Origin: Kudoa neothunni
Taxonomy: Eukaryota > Cnidaria
NCBI GenBank assembly: GCA_964304625.1
Contig: OZ199838.1
Coordinates: 3,472,001 to 3,536,000 of the forward strand
Direction of reading: 5' to 3'
DNA: 64,000 nucleotides
Made by a program: the position numbers and the translations under genes. Positions 23,966 to 37,661 of this stretch are shown here, piece after piece; the first letter of the stretch is position 1; every line of letters starts with the position of its first letter. The notes under the pieces are model-generated. The model was not told the DNA's origin, searched no databases, and saw only the letters and a list, made by a program, of their open reading frames with translations.

Positions 23966-26388
23966 TTTTTTCTAAGAATAGAAAAAATATATTCTTTAAA
24001 TTATTTAGGCTCTATTTGTATTTTAAAATAAACAAAAAATAAAAAACATTTTGATTTAAATCGGTATTATTAATCTAACGATTTAAATATATTTCCCACA
24101 TAAATTAATTCCAATATTGATTATAAAAAAGCAAATTGTTCATCTTTTATAGTATTTATTATCTGAAAGGGACGAGTTAAATGTCCTGAGTACAGCTCTT
24201 CTCAATTAGCTTCTCAATTAGAGGAGTGATTAGCTTCCTTGGCCAAATACTTAGAAAATTTTCAATACCAGCTTAGTTCTATTTGTTTTTTGAGCATTAT
24301 AACCACATTAAATATCAAGATATATTTTTTGTGCATCTGTGAATAATTGACAATTAATTTGTTACTAAAAAAACCAATATTCAAATTATAGATTTTTCTG
24401 TTTACATACAAAATATAAGGTTTGAAACACGAGAAATAACACCCCATAATCATCCATTAGCCCTCGGAATTAAATGAGGTCCTGTTGGCACCATTTTATT
24501 CATTTTATTATTTTATAACTATTAGATCAAAATATTATAATTTTTAAATCTGCATTTTCGAGCTTGTAAAATTCCTCATTTCTCAAGTGAGTATGGGTTA
24601 TTTTGTTGAGTACAGATGAAAACGTTTATATTATTGACAATGAGGTAATAATACTTGTATAACTAAAAGAAAATAATGAATATAACCAAATAAGATAAAA
24701 TGTTGGTAGATCAGGATGATTCAAATACCAATAAAACATATTAGATGAATTTTGATAAACTAAAGAAAACCAATACACTCACGGAAAATATGATGAATAT
24801 CCCCCAGGACTTGACGGTTAATGCAACTCAAAGCGTTAATAAAATAAAATATTTATTTCCCCATTGTTTGATTTGATACCCAATTTAAATATTAGCAAAA
24901 CTGATATATGGTGGTATAATTTTTTTATTTGATATCCAAATATATTATTAATTTTTAAAAATAACTTTGGATATGCACGTCAATTTTCCTATTATTTTGT
25001 TGTAAAATATGTTAAATTTTTTGTATTTTCTATCTAATTTTAACCTACGTAAAAACAAAAATAAATAGAAAATATTTTTAAAGACATAACTGCTACTCTA
25101 GAAAACAATAATGTAGGAAATTTTATAATGGAATTTATAAAATAATAATGTAACTGTGGGGCGCATTTAGCCCAAGTTTGTCCTTCAAGAGTTAACAGTA
25201 TCCAGAAAAATTACTTCGGATTCATAATTAGAGGTTATTTCTGTAATAAGCTTTTATATTTTTTCCTAATGAATTGAAAATACTTGGTATAAATTTACAA
25301 TAGTAAATTACTTCATTTCCCCCTAAATTGACTATTTCTAACATATCCCATTTATATTAGATATATCCATCAAATAAACAAATTAAAGTATTTATTAACA
25401 TAAAAATAAATAATGTTGTCTAATTTGTTACATTTCAGGTAATATTATGTTAGATAATCAAATCTGCCAATAAATGAGTCAATTTTTTAAAATAAATATT
25501 ATTCACATTAACGAGCGTGCAGGAAAATCATTTCATGTATAATAAATGAGGGAGTTGTTTAGATAATTGTTATAATTAATACAATGAAAATATTGAAAAT
25601 TCAAAAATGAAATAAATATCTAGGATTTCCAAATTTACAATGTTTTACTTTTCATATACCTCGTCTAATAACTTGTGTAAGATTTTGATTTTTATAAAAG
25701 TGAATAAATAACTTTTTGCAAACAGCAGGTTCAAATGGACCCTGTAGTTCAGTAATGTAATATATTTGTGTGTACGTGCTAGTGTTAATAGAGGTTTGAG
25801 ACTGACTTTAATTTGCAAATCATTTACCAAATACAACACTTACAAATGAAACATATTAATTCGCGCAACCCTCTGAATAAAACTAGGAATCCGGTTGCAT
25901 CACATTTAGTAATGAGCGAATATTTTGACCACATTTACTACTACCCAATGAAAACTTCTGGCGGAGGTAGGGTGACATAAAAATCAGGGAATCGAAATCG
26001 TGACATTCAGAATTACGATCAAACAAATGTTCACGCTTATCACCCCTCCGTCAATGCTGAAAACTGTCACGCGTCCACCAATAGACACGACGGTGATTCG
26101 CGTAGTAAGACTCACATCTAGCCTACCGCATTTCCACTAAAATAAGACCTACTACCACATTAATGTTGTCTTTGAGAAATTTCTATAAATTAGATTTTAT
26201 TTAATTAAACTCAAACAATTTCACTAGGTCCTACATTCTACGTAAATCATATTTTCGACGAAAACCTACATCCACTTTGTACTTTGTATACACAAAAAAG
26301 AAAAATTAAATAAATTTTTTCATAATTTTAAGCAAAATAAAAAAATATCGGAATGATTCCATCGAAAATTATATCTTTATAAGAAAGT
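23966..26388. other. Intergenic, AT-rich
   Basis: No gene is supported. Around 24700-24860 short frames (MLVDQDDSNTNKTY, then KLKKTNTLTENMMN) look mildly coding but assemble into nothing recognisable. Minus-strand open stretches at 24262-24453 and 25645-25839 look like chance. A GC-richer patch at 25860-26150 carries no frame I can interpret. Confidence 0.35.
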
Positions 26389-27285
26389 TCAAATTTTATC
26401 TTGAAGCCGTATAATATTCGGCAATTGTTCACAATTAGCAGTATTCACAATATTTGGGGATTTTTCGTCACAGTATGTATTGAGGTTAAGGAACCAGTCC
26501 CTAACAATTTGATAATCCACAAAAAGTTTAAACCACGGGGTTAAAGTTTCTTTGTCATTTTGGCATATTTTTAAAAGTTGGTCATACGAGACATAAAAGG
26601 CCTCATCAACCTCCGCTTCATTGGTAGTGAAACTGACTTTTTTCTTCACCAGAAAACAATAATCAATTTCATTCTCACCAAAGGTATCATCATAGATAGC
26701 CGAATAATGATATCTACCAACAAGATGCAGATCGTCAGGTGAGAGCTAAAATCAACAACTCATTATTCAAATAGCTAATAACATTAATCCGTGAAAGTGA
26801 CAAAAAATCACTTCGGACGAAGGTATTCCAAGTTCGAAACTGAGTCGTCGGATAGCAGCTCTTTTAGCACCAACACCATGGGCTGTTTCCATTTCCATGT
26901 GGCTGTTCGCCCTCGGATGACTACAGCATGTGTTGCTTAAATACAACGGGAATAAATTCTTGAATTTGGAGCGTCGCTGTACCAACATCTCGCCATTCTC
27001 ATTAAATAACATCACACTGAAGGCACGGTGTAGTTTAGTGTTGTTGTTGGCGTCCAACAAATGGCAACTCACTTTAGTATCATGTCCAATCACGTTGTCA
27101 TCATTATCCACAATAGCACACATCTCATTTTGTTGGGCCATTTGTACTAATGTGCACATTTGATCATCTTGGTTTGTTTCTGAATTAAGATGGGCTGTAG
27201 GTACCTTTGACGACATCAATCTCAAAATCTGTATGTAAGTTGGTTTTAACGAAACCGAAACAAGTCGATTAAATAATAATGACAT
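26389..27285 (-). CDS. IDI1: Isopentenyl-diphosphate delta-isomerase, type I (276 aa)
   Basis: Two exons, 26812-27285 and 26389-26745, with a 66-bp intron. The enzyme interconverts IPP and DMAPP, the building blocks of dolichol, ubiquinone and prenyl groups. The Nudix-fold landmarks are present: HRAFSVMLFNENGEMLVQRR, then SNTCCSHPRAN containing the catalytic cysteine, and GENEIDYCFLV, which matches the metal- and substrate-binding GEHEIDY segment. TPWFKLFVDYQIVRDW is the usual C-terminal TPWF block. The first 40 residues are an extension with an amphipathic, Arg-containing start that could target mitochondria or be dispensable. Length is slightly above animal IDI1 (about 227-284 aa). It is transcribed divergently from SF3B1, 103 bp apart. 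Confidence 0.95.
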
Positions 27286-27388
27286 TTGATGATACGATAG
27301 AGATTATTACATATACAATAGAAATTGGTTGGTGTGCTGTGTTAAATATTGGGCATATTGCCCGGACGCATGCGCAAATAATTTAGTT
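27286..27388. promoter_or_regulatory. Putative shared bidirectional promoter of IDI1 and SF3B1
   Basis: Only 103 bp separate the two divergent start codons, so both promoters and 5' leaders must share this interval or reach into the genes. It is slightly less AT-rich around GGGCATATTGCCCGGACGCA (27351-27370), a partly palindromic block that could be a factor site. No TATA position can be assigned. Confidence 0.45.
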
Positions 27389-30300
27389 ATGGGTGCACAA
27401 ACGAAGGACGGTAATGTTGATATTAACTTGGCGCGTTATTAACACATCTCATCCAACTAGAAATTGATCGTGAAGTTGATGAAATACGAGATAAACGAAA
27501 AAAGTTAAACACCAAACGTTTCGATAATCCAGTAAGTGAAAAGAGTTTGTTATATTGAATGGTAGTTTCTATAATTTGCTTAATATAGAATCCTGTGAAC
27601 AGTCAAAATTATGACAAAAATATCTATCAACCGAATGACAAGTAATTTACATTGACTTATTCTTTAGAGATTGGCCAATTTTCATAGTATGGATGATTAT
27701 GTGCAGTCGATACCAACAACCGACCAATTGGATGACAATGATCATCAAGATATTGTCGTAAGATCTTCGAATGGCAAGTTGAAAACATTTTCCGCCCCAA
27801 GTGATGTTTATTCAGAAATTGAAGCCGCTGGGAGAGATGTATTAAAAATTGTTATATTTTTACACACCATATGAATTACAATTAATTAGGATGACCCTAT
27901 GGAACCGTACAGAAAACCTACAATTGCCAGTAGAGAAAATTCCTACCAAAATCGACGATTCAATCAAGTTTTATCACCCTCAAGAGCAGATCCTTTTGCT
28001 GATGGTGGTAAAACGCCGCGTGTAAAACCGCAAGAATTGTCATCAACTGGATCCAATGATAGAAGTTATTCTGATGTGATGAAGGAGGTGAGTTTGAAAA
28101 ACCAGGAGAAAGAAATCTATAGAGAGATAAGGGAGAAAGCAAAAACAGGCGAGTTAAAAGTTCACCATGAGATTGGTGACGATGAGGATGAAGCTTTTAA
28201 AAAACCCTCACGAAAGAGAGTTTCTTATGCACAGGATACTCAATTGGAGGGGGATGATGTTAAAAAAGTTGCACCAACTGAAGCTGATTTGCTAAGGACT
28301 CCAGGTCCAGATACAAAGTTGTGGGCAGCTACACCTATGATTTCGACCGGCGAAAAAATAAAAACAGTTGAGAGTTTGTTTAAGGAGGTTAAAGATGAAC
28401 AATCAATTAATGATAACAAACCAGCAACAGCTATGATGGTGGGTCTTGAAACTCCTCAGTATGAGGTAGGTAGTGTGACTCCTAGTGTCACCAGTAGAAC
28501 TAGTGAAAGCGGTCAAATTCGTGAATCCAGATGGAACAAAACCACCAATAACTTTCAAACCCCTAAGGTTGAACAAACTCAACGAGTTTTAGTTGCTACT
28601 CCACTAGTTTCCACTACACAGGGAGTATCAGCCCGACTTGAGGGAATGACTCCGTTGAAAACTCCTTCGCAAAAATTGAGCTCCCTCACAGCAGCTGTTC
28701 AACAAGGCAACATTTCTACACTTACACCTGAGCAATTGCACTTTTTGCGTTATGAACAGGATATTGATGAAAGAAATAAACCTTGGATTGCGGAAGAATT
28801 AAATGCGTTGTTTCCATTTGACGGCTATAAAATTTTACCTCCACCACTTGGTTATCAACCTATACGCACACCAGCCAGAAGAATTACGGCTGCCCCTACT
28901 CCTCTACTCTCATCACAAACTGCCGCTTCCACCAGTGCAGCTGCTTCTGCGTATAAAGTGCCTGGATCTGAAGAACAGATCTCCAAATTTATTAATATGC
29001 AACCCGATGGCGATTTGCCTGCGTTGAAAACTGATGACCTGCAATATTTCGACAAGTTGTTGACCAATGTTGACGAAGATTCGTTGCCGAATGAGGAGGC
29101 TAAAGAAATCAAAATAATGAAGCTGTTATTGAAAATCAAGAATGGAACTCCTCAAATGAGAAAATCGTCGTTGCGCCAAATTACAGACAAGGCGCGTGAA
29201 TTTGGTGCTGGAGCTTTGTTCAATCAAATTCTTCCGTTGTTAATGTCTCCTACTTTGGAAGACCAAGAACGTCATTTGTTGGTCAAGGTGGTTGATCGTA
29301 TACTGTACAAGTTGGACGATTTGGTGCGTCCTTATGTGCACAAGATTTTGGTTGTTATCGAACCGTTGCTTATTGATGAAGATTATTTTGCTCGTGTGGA
29401 AGGTCGTGAAATTATTTCCAATCTTGCTAAAGCTGCTGGTCTGGCCACCATGATTTCCACTATGAGACCTGATATTGATGACAACGATGAATACGTCAGA
29501 AACACCACAGCTAGGGCGTTTGCTGTGGTCGCATCTGCTCTTGGTATTCCCGCGTTGTTACCATTTTTGAAGGCTGTCTGCAAAAGTAAAAAGTCTTGGC
29601 AAGCACGTCACACCGGCATAAAAATTATTCAACAGATTGCTATTTTGATGGGATGTGCAATTTTGCCCCATTTACGTGCATTGGTTGAGATAATCGAGCA
29701 TGGGCTGGTGGATGAACAACAAAAAGTTAGAACCATCACTGCGCTGGGTTTGGCTGCTTTGGCCGAAGCCTCCACACCGTATGGTATCGAATCATTCGAT
29801 AGTGTGTTGAAACCATTGTGGAAAGGCATTCGTCAACACAGAGGTAAAGGTTTGGCCGCCTTTCTCAAAGCTATTGGTTATTTAATCCCATTGATGGACG
29901 CTGAATACGCTTTCCATTACACCAAAGAGGTGGTGGTGATTTTGGTGCGTGAATTTCCAAGTCCAGATGAGGAAATGAAAAAAATTGTACTCAAAGTAGT
30001 CAAACAATGCTGCTCTACAGATGGTGTTGAAGCACCCTACATCAAAACTGAAATTCTTCCAGAATTTTTCCGTCATTTTTGGAATCATCGCATGGCCAAT
30101 GACAAACGAAATTATCGTCAACTGGTAGATACCACAGTGGAGATTGCAAATAAGGTGGGCTCTTCTTTCATTATCTCCAAAGTTGTTGACGGTCTAAAAG
30201 ACGACAATGAAAATTATCGCAAAATGGTCATTGAAACTATCGATTGTATTGTCACAGAACACGGCTCTACCGATATCGACAACAAACTCGAAGAGAAACT

Positions 30301-31579
30301 CATTGATGGAATTCTCTATGCCTTCCAAGAACAGATTACTGATGATGCATTTGTTCTTGATGGTATTGGCACCGTGATAAATTCATTGGGAGTACGCACC
30401 AAACCCTACATTCCACAAATCTGTGGTACCATTATTTGGCGATTGAACAACCGCTCGCCTAAGATAAGACAATATGCGTGTGATCTAGTGGCACGAATCA
30501 CCCCTGTTATGAAAGTTTGCGAAGAGGAAAAACTTTTGTGCCATCTGGGAGTGATTCTCTACGAATACCTTGGTGAGGAATATCCTGAAGTTTTGGGAAG
30601 TATTTTGGGCGCCTTGAAGGCTATTGTCAATGTTGTCGGTATGAACAAAATGACTCCACCTATCAAAGATCTTCTTCCTAGACTCACACCCATTCTGAAA
30701 AATCGCCATGAAAAAGTCCAAGAGAATTGTATCGACTTGGTGGGAAGAATCGCCGATCGTGGTAGTGAACATGTTAGTGCTCGTGAGTGGATGCGTATCT
30801 GTTTCGAACTTTTGGAACTACTCAAAGCTCACAAAAAATCCATTCGTCGAGCCGCTGTAAATACTTTCGGATACATTGCTAAAGCTATCGGCCCTCAAGA
30901 TGTCATGGCAACTCTTTTAAACAATCTCAAAGTTCAAGAACGTCAAAATCGTGTTTGCACAACTGTTGCCATCGCTATTGTGGCCGAAACTTGCTCACCA
31001 TTCACTATCCTCCCCGCCCTCATGAATGAGTATCGTGTGCCGGAGATCAATGTTCAGAATGGTGTCCTCAAAGCGTTGTCATTCCTTTTTGAATATGTAG
31101 GAGAAATGGCCAAAGACTACATCTACTCAGTTACTCCGCTATACGAAGAAGCATTAATCGATAGAGATTTGGTTCATCGACAGATTGCCTGCGCTGGTAT
31201 CAAACATCTGGCCATTGGTGTGTATGGTTTCGGATGTGAGGACTCACTCACACATCTTATGAACCTTGTTTGGCCTAATATCTACGAAACTTCGCCTCAC
31301 ATGGTGAATGCCATTCTTGATGCAATTGATGGTTTTCGACTTTCGATCGGCCCTTGCCGCATTCTTCAATACACCCTCCAAGGTTTATTCCATCCCGCTA
31401 GACGAGTTCGTGACTTCTACTGGCGCATCTACAATTCGGTCTACATTGCCGCACAAGTTGTCAACTATTTTTGTTCCACTATTATATTCGTTTAGGATGC
31501 GATGGTTGCGTTCTACCCAAATATTTCAAACGAAGAAAACAATCACTATGTCAGAGATGAACTTTTCTATATGTTGTAG
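27389..31579 (+). CDS. SF3B1: Splicing factor 3B subunit 1 (about 1,321 aa)
   Basis: Six exons in frame: 27389-27410, 27461-27531, 27589-27641, 27670-27838, 27890-31456 and 31496-31579; introns are 28-57 bp. This U2 snRNP protein holds the branch-point adenosine. The HEAT-repeat domain is nearly identical to animal SF3B1 over about 850 residues ([31 protein letters not shown] at the human K700 hotspot, [40 protein letters not shown]). The terminal exon adds [20 protein letters not shown] as in the family. The N-terminal third is strongly shortened in motif content: [11 protein letters not shown] is kept, but of the repeated RWDETP sites that bind U2AF-type UHM domains only degenerate relics remain ([14 protein letters not shown]). 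Codon use here is less AT-biased than in neighbouring genes, as expected for a highly expressed conserved gene. Confidence 0.97.
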
Positions 31580-33989
31580 ATGTCCTGCATTAATTCATTA
31601 ACTCATTAACTTTGAGGTGTTTGAAACTTTCATTTTGTTTACTGTATATTACTTTTTTTAAAGTCGCGTACAGCTTGGAAACAGATTAGATTGTACTTAT
31701 TTTAATTATTTTAAACAAATACAATAATTAATTTCAGTTATTTGCTATATTTGTAAGCGTTGTCTTTGTTGCATATTGGAAAATCGCAGTTTATCGAATA
31801 TTTTCGCTTTGTATCCTAATTGATAAGATTACATAAAATTATTGAATGTTTTTATGATTTTATAATTATTCATAAGAGTCTAAATATATTTTGTTTTTCA
31901 ATATATTTGGTAGAAAATTATTTGGGGATTTCGATTATCCTATGTAGCCACATTAAAAATATAACCAAATTATATTCATTAGATATAAAGATATTGAAAT
32001 CATGAGTGTGTGGTTACATATAAATAGCAAAATAAAATGATATGATTATTTACAAAATGGGAGCAGAGTATTGAGTGTAAATGAGTATCATTGAAAAGTT
32101 TATAGAATTTCTTATTTCCTTCATTACAAGGCGCCGCATCGATTCCACATATTGCAAACTCTGCGAGTGAGCCTGTAATCGTTATAAGAACCTCTATCTA
32201 AAATCTAGAAATGATAGCAAAAATTGTTTCATGTCCACCATATGATGCTGTAATATATTATCGTTTAAATTTGTGATAAATTTGAGAAGATGTTTTTATA
32301 TTCCTAAAAATTGATTATTTTAAGAAGCTTTTTATAGGTACGATTTCAATGACTACGCCAAAACATTAAGGAAATTGTTTTAGTTAATAATTAATTAGTT
32401 CTCTATGAATATATTCTATTTGATAATTTTTATTTAAATCTAGTCAAATTTAATTAAAAATTTTTTGTGTAGAATAATATAAATTTTTCTATTATAAACG
32501 ATCGAGCTATTAGTTATTGAACTCTTCTTCGACAACGATTAAATAATATATATATTCTAATGTAAGGGAGAACGGTACGAAATTAAATTTTCCCAAACTA
32601 TTATAGTGATAAATTTAATGATATATGAATAGTTCGCATTTTTCAGTGATAAAGAATATTTTTTTCGAAATTATTAATGGTATTTCTTTGATCTGATATA
32701 TTCTTCGTCCATTAATGAGTGTGTCATGTGTAGAAATTCAAAAATAGACAAACAATGATATCAACAATATCTAAATACATTCAAAATTTTTAAAAATTAG
32801 TAAAAATAATAAAAACCTTAATGTAAATATCGCTTTTATTCGTGAAGATAGCTCACAATAGTGATTGTTGAACAATTTATTACTCTTATCATTATAAATA
32901 AAAATAATCGTAAAAAACTGTCTTAACTAAATTAAATAAAAGATAAATTCGTCTTTAACCTTCCAAGCGTTTCTGGGGATAATTCGACCTCAGAGCCTAT
33001 TATATTACAAGTTTTATATACATAGAATAATTTAACAATTGTAATATCCGGTGTATTCTCCTAAAACAAATAGTATTTTACAATTATTTAATAAAATTTT
33101 TAAAAAGTGAAATAAACAACGATATGAAAAAAATCCACTAGGTGTATAGTCGATTTGGAGGCGTTCGGAAGGTTAAATATTGGTGACTAATCATTGTGAC
33201 CTTATAAATTTTGTGGACTTATTATTAATGATTGGTATTAACGAACAATTTGGTTAATGTTCAATAAAATATCAAGAATGATTGAAATTAATAAATATCA
33301 GAAATGTTTCGGTAATCTATTTTAATTGTTATATATTATATTTCCTTAAATCTACCTATTTAACAATCCGAAGCGATGTGGAATAAAAATTTATTTATAT
33401 GCGCATTCATCCACATTCAATTAAAAAATAAACATATTTAAAATATGGAATATTATTATATATATTTTATATAACACAGAATCAACAATATTTTTTTTTG
33501 GATGGTGAATATAGATAATGATAATCATGTCTAAAATAGTGATTAGCTTTATTTCAAATTGGAATCATAGATCCCCATATTTGTTTCTGTATTTTTTTAA
33601 AAATAATTATTTGTGACTAATATTTCTAGTTATATTGGTTATCCACTTGTGAATTAATGTTTATTAAAGAATGTTTTTCTAATGGACGGTTGAACTTTGA
33701 GAGTTACAGGAGAATTTAAAAATCTAACATGTATTAAATCTTGTTATAAACAAATGTTATGTAATATGAAATCATTTAAAACAAATATTAGGTGGATAAA
33801 AACAAGTTATGCATAAGTATCGTCTTAAATTTTGATTGTCCATTAAAAAATGAAGACGCCCTAAAACTTTTTCTTGCAAATACGCGAAAATTAACTTGAC
33901 ACTACAATATGATCAGATAATTTAACTTTACCTAAACTTTTTAACTTTTTTCTTTAAGAAAAAAGTTGACAATTTCAAAATATTGTAAA
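31580..33989. other. Intergenic, AT-rich
   Basis: No gene is supported. At about 32215-32283 a short frame reads MIAKIVSCPPYDAV and ends soon after. It resembles the C-terminal exon of the PPxY microprotein family, but no matching membrane exon was found upstream. The forward frame at 31820-32005 looks like chance. Confidence 0.4.
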
Positions 33990-34430
33990 CTAGCGCCACC
34001 TGACTAGCGTTGCTTCGGGATGATTTTGCATAGAGACGTTTCTTAATAACATTAAATAAATATATTAATATTTCGAATTAACCCATAAAAATAGTAAAAT
34101 TAAGATTTTTTTGAAACTCCATACTTTTAACGATTGTAATTAGCGAAATTTAAATCATGATCATTTCTGAACAGGAGTGTATCAATCCCGGTTTTCAATA
34201 AACAATTTCTTGTCCCCGGACCAACGCTAAATAATTTAAGGTCATTGTCATATTTATTTTCATTACGAATTATTTAAGCCCTCTTAATGTTCAATATAAC
34301 ACGTTATTTTTTGGTCCGGTGCATTTATAAAGTCGAATTATGGCCCGACTCGGAAAATGTGTGCACCACTAACTTTTTAAGGGATAAAATAATAGAAAAA
34401 GTAATAGGGATACAAGAAACACAAGAAAAT
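33990..34430 (-). mobile_element. Helitron-like fragment (inverted relative of 55216-56378)
   Basis: Reverse-complement similarity to the element at 55216-56378 covers the 3' end and the inner segment: CTAG terminus (33990-33993), GACTAGCGTTGCTTCGGG hairpin region, TAACCCATAAAAATAG, ACGTTATTTTTTGGTCCGG and GTGCACCACTAACTTTTTAA. The 5' part has been lost or diverged beyond recognition. Non-coding. Confidence 0.55.
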
Positions 34431-36235
34431 TATTTATTACTCAAATTAATATCTTTATCCAAAAAATTTATAAACACTCTTTCCTCAGAACCGTTTATAG
34501 TCCATTAATATAAACAAAAATATTTAAGTAATTAGATAAACTAAGATTTCAATCTATACATTAAATCTTATCGCTTAAAATTAAGTCTAAGGTCACTATA
34601 ATAGAATTTGAGACCTAGTTCCAGTATGTAAAGATTTAATCCAGTTGATTACAACCTACACTTCCAATTAATCAATAATATAGCAAATTTGCATATTTTT
34701 TCTATATTAAATCCTACATGTAGAACTTTTAAAGTGCATTTATCAAGCCAAATATATTAAAGTTCCAAAAATAAGAAGTATATTTAAGCACACATCTACT
34801 TTAAATGTACAGATAGATAAACAATATAAGACGTATCTTGAAATCGTGGATTTATAGCTTAATTTTGAACCACTATAAAAGTTTGAAATAACTTTCAGGA
34901 ATTTAGTGTACATAAGTGTCACCAAGAATAAACAAATATAATCCTATTATTTAAACCACGAAAGTCGTTTAACAAACCTAACACCGAGGACAACGCAATT
35001 TTCCATATTATTTTTCGGAATTCTGTCAGTGTGATAACAAATAAAAGAATTTTTAAATTACCTTCAACTATTAGAATTTACACAAATATCTATCCATAAG
35101 GAAAATGTTTTGCCGCCCGTGCATACTTGCTCATACACACATGGACATTTCAGCTTTATTTGTATAATATATAGTGGACAGTAGAAAAAGGATGTATTTC
35201 TATGTCGATAAAATAATTTATTTATTGACTCTCTCAATTTAATAGCCCAGAGAAATATTGATTAATATTTTATATTAATACTATTTAATTACCCATTTAC
35301 AATTCAAAAATCCCTGTTTAAGATACACCAAAAATTATTTATCACCCTGAGAAATAGTTAAAAACTTTTAATATAATTAATTTAAAGCTGAAAAATTGTG
35401 TACAAAATATATAGGTAGTGGCTGTTGCATTGGATATTTTTAATCTTAAATAACATCCACATTGTGCCATGTCCAATTTTTAATCATAGAGACTAATTAA
35501 TAATTTATTTATACAGTTTATTTCTTAACATGAGTTGTATTTAATTAATTTGAGCTCTCAAGAGCGACATTGATACGACAAAAATTATTAATTACATTCA
35601 AAACTATATTCAACAGGATACTTTGATCCGTTGCAATAGTCACGTCCAAATATACACCACGTTATTAATAAGATGCATATAGAAACTAAGGGCTTGTTAA
35701 AGTAACATTGTAATTAATGATTGTTTATTAATTTTATTTTGACATTAAGAAATAAAATATCTGTTAAAAAAATTTTTTTTATCGCCAGCGACAATTGTAT
35801 ACAATAATCCCTGTGATAGTTTTAATGATTAAAAAATTATTTTAAAAAGTTACTTAAAATTTTAATAGTGAACAAATTAAGATGATATTCAATGTTGTTA
35901 ATTTATTATTAAAATCAAAGATACTTAGGAGAAATATCAAAAAATAATGCCGAGAAGATTAAGTTTATCTTAACGTAATTTACTAAGTAAATTTGAATGT
36001 ATGTTTAATAAATTTGATTAAAATACCACTAAATTTGACCAATTAATTGACTAATATAACTAACTCTCTTAAATTATAATGTATAGTAGTCCAATTCAAA
36101 ACTTTTTATCTAACCTAGATAACAAATCTACTTACAATTATTAAATATCTTATTAAAATAATATGCTTATTTCTTTTAATAAAATAAACTTGTAATCCAG
36201 GTTGCAAGTTCGGAATTTTTTAGTCCTTAAACTTT
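34431..36235. other. Intergenic with one MITE
   Basis: No gene is seen apart from the MITE at 35413-35647. The last few hundred bases are the 5' flank of the first PPxY microprotein gene. The minus frame at 34743-34925 looks like chance. Confidence 0.4.
35413..35647. mobile_element. MITE of the TGGCTATTGG family, copy B
   Basis: 235 bp with inverted ends (GTGGCTGTTGCATTGGAT on the left; GTGACTATTGCAACGGAT on the right, read in reverse complement). It is flanked by AAATATAT and AAATATAC, an 8-bp target duplication with one mismatch. Its ends match the outer motif of the 1.3 kb element at 9013-10345 better than those of copies A and C. Confidence 0.8.
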
Positions 36236-36524
36236 ATGGCCGTACTTTACTCTCGAAGTGATTACTATTGGTTTCATTCCATTTGGGGGGTTATTGGGCT
36301 CATTTGTTTTTATATTATTTTACTTGGAGCTATGATCGAATTGAACAATCTTAAGAGAAGAAGGTTGCAGGTAATTCTCGAATGTAGGCCAGATATTTTA
36401 CACTCGTTTTAAGGGAGATTACGAGCTCAACCAACATCTTCGAACAATCAATCTTGAAAACAGCATTTACGTGGATTGTTCTAAGACGCATGCAGTAAAT
36501 GATCCACCTTCGTACTCATCTTAA
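36236..36524 (+). CDS. One-pass membrane PPxY microprotein 1 (81 aa)
   Basis: Two exons, 36236-36370 and 36414-36524, with a 43-bp phase-0 intron. Residues 12-33 form one hydrophobic helix (FHSIWGVIGLICFYIILLG), followed directly by the family signature MIELNNLKRRRLQ at the splice junction. By the positive-inside rule this puts the N-terminus outside or lumenal and the tail in the cytosol. The 36-residue tail ends in NDPPSYSS, a PPxY motif of the kind bound by WW domains, for example those of Nedd4-type E3 ligases. No signal peptide and no cysteine-rich ectodomain. The same exon structure recurs at 40554, 42667 and 50692. I know of no named family with this exact layout. Function inferred only: a small membrane adaptor. 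Confidence 0.75.
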
Positions 36525-37661
36525 GTTGCCATCTAAATTGAAAATATCTGAGTTCATATATGTGAAGATACAGTCGTAAAGTAGATATTTTACTTTTAAC
36601 AATTATAGTTCTTCAGCAAGTATTATTTCGATTTAGTTATTACCGGTTTCTGCTATGTAATTGATTAATTTGATTGCTATTCAATAAACACATCTAAGTA
36701 CTGTTTATATTATAATTTTATTCTATCAATATTACAAATTAGAGCTATTAGAAATTAATTAAATAGAAATTTTATTGTAGTCATTATGAATTTCATTGAT
36801 TTATTTTTTCTGTTTCACAATTTAAAATAAAGTAATATGTTTATTTTAATTCCAGTTAGAATATTTTTATCCTTTGATAAAATTAATTTTTATTCAAAAT
36901 ATTTTTGAACGGCCGTGTTATTACTTAAATTTACACCGTTCAATGGTAATCAGAAACACATAAGAACCGATGATATTCTTGTATCCTTCATTGCGAAAAA
37001 TCGCCTCAATGAGTTTTCTAGATAGCTGAAGGTCTTCTTGAAACATTTCAAGTAAAATTAATTCAATCAAAAATTACCGTCTAAAAACAAGTTAAGCCAT
37101 TATTTATAAAGTTATTAGTGTCTAGGTTTTCGTAAAAGCTTACTACTAAATTTAATATCGTGTGATTTTCACTATCTGCTCATCTTGTACTTTATATTGA
37201 GTGATAAACTGTAATTCACGGTTGAGACTGAGCGCCAACTCATTATTGATGGTATATTTAGTAAAATAGTACATTTCTTTTTAATAATTTACAGAAAATA
37301 TTATTTTCTCTTTTTAAAAGCCAAACATTGAGCTAAACAATTATTAAGATTTGTGTAGGTTCAGCATCGATGTAATGTTTCGGTTATTAACGATCGATAG
37401 GCCCATCGAAGATTTAAAGGAAGTTAAGATATTTTTGGTCGAGGAAAACTTATAGAACTGGCGTGGGAAATTATATTTTGAAGTGGGTCGGATTATAATA
37501 AAGTCGATATACTTGACCAAATGGATACATAAGATATTATTTCTAGTACTTCAGTATTAAAATACAGTAGACTGATATTAGCCAAATGTAAAAAACCGCT
37601 TGAAAATGATTTTTAGGCAAAAAAAGTTTTCAATATAAAATTGGGAAAAAATAAATAATAA
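36525..37661. other. Intergenic, AT-rich
   Basis: No gene is seen. The stretch leads into a hAT transposase relic at 37662. Confidence 0.45.

Noticed and set aside
26930-27163. Plus-strand frame within IDI1
   Set aside because: Antisense shadow of the first IDI1 exon.
34287-34508. 73-aa gene
   Set aside because: It lies across the inverted Helitron-like repeat shared with 55950-56200, and the frame is not kept in the other copy.
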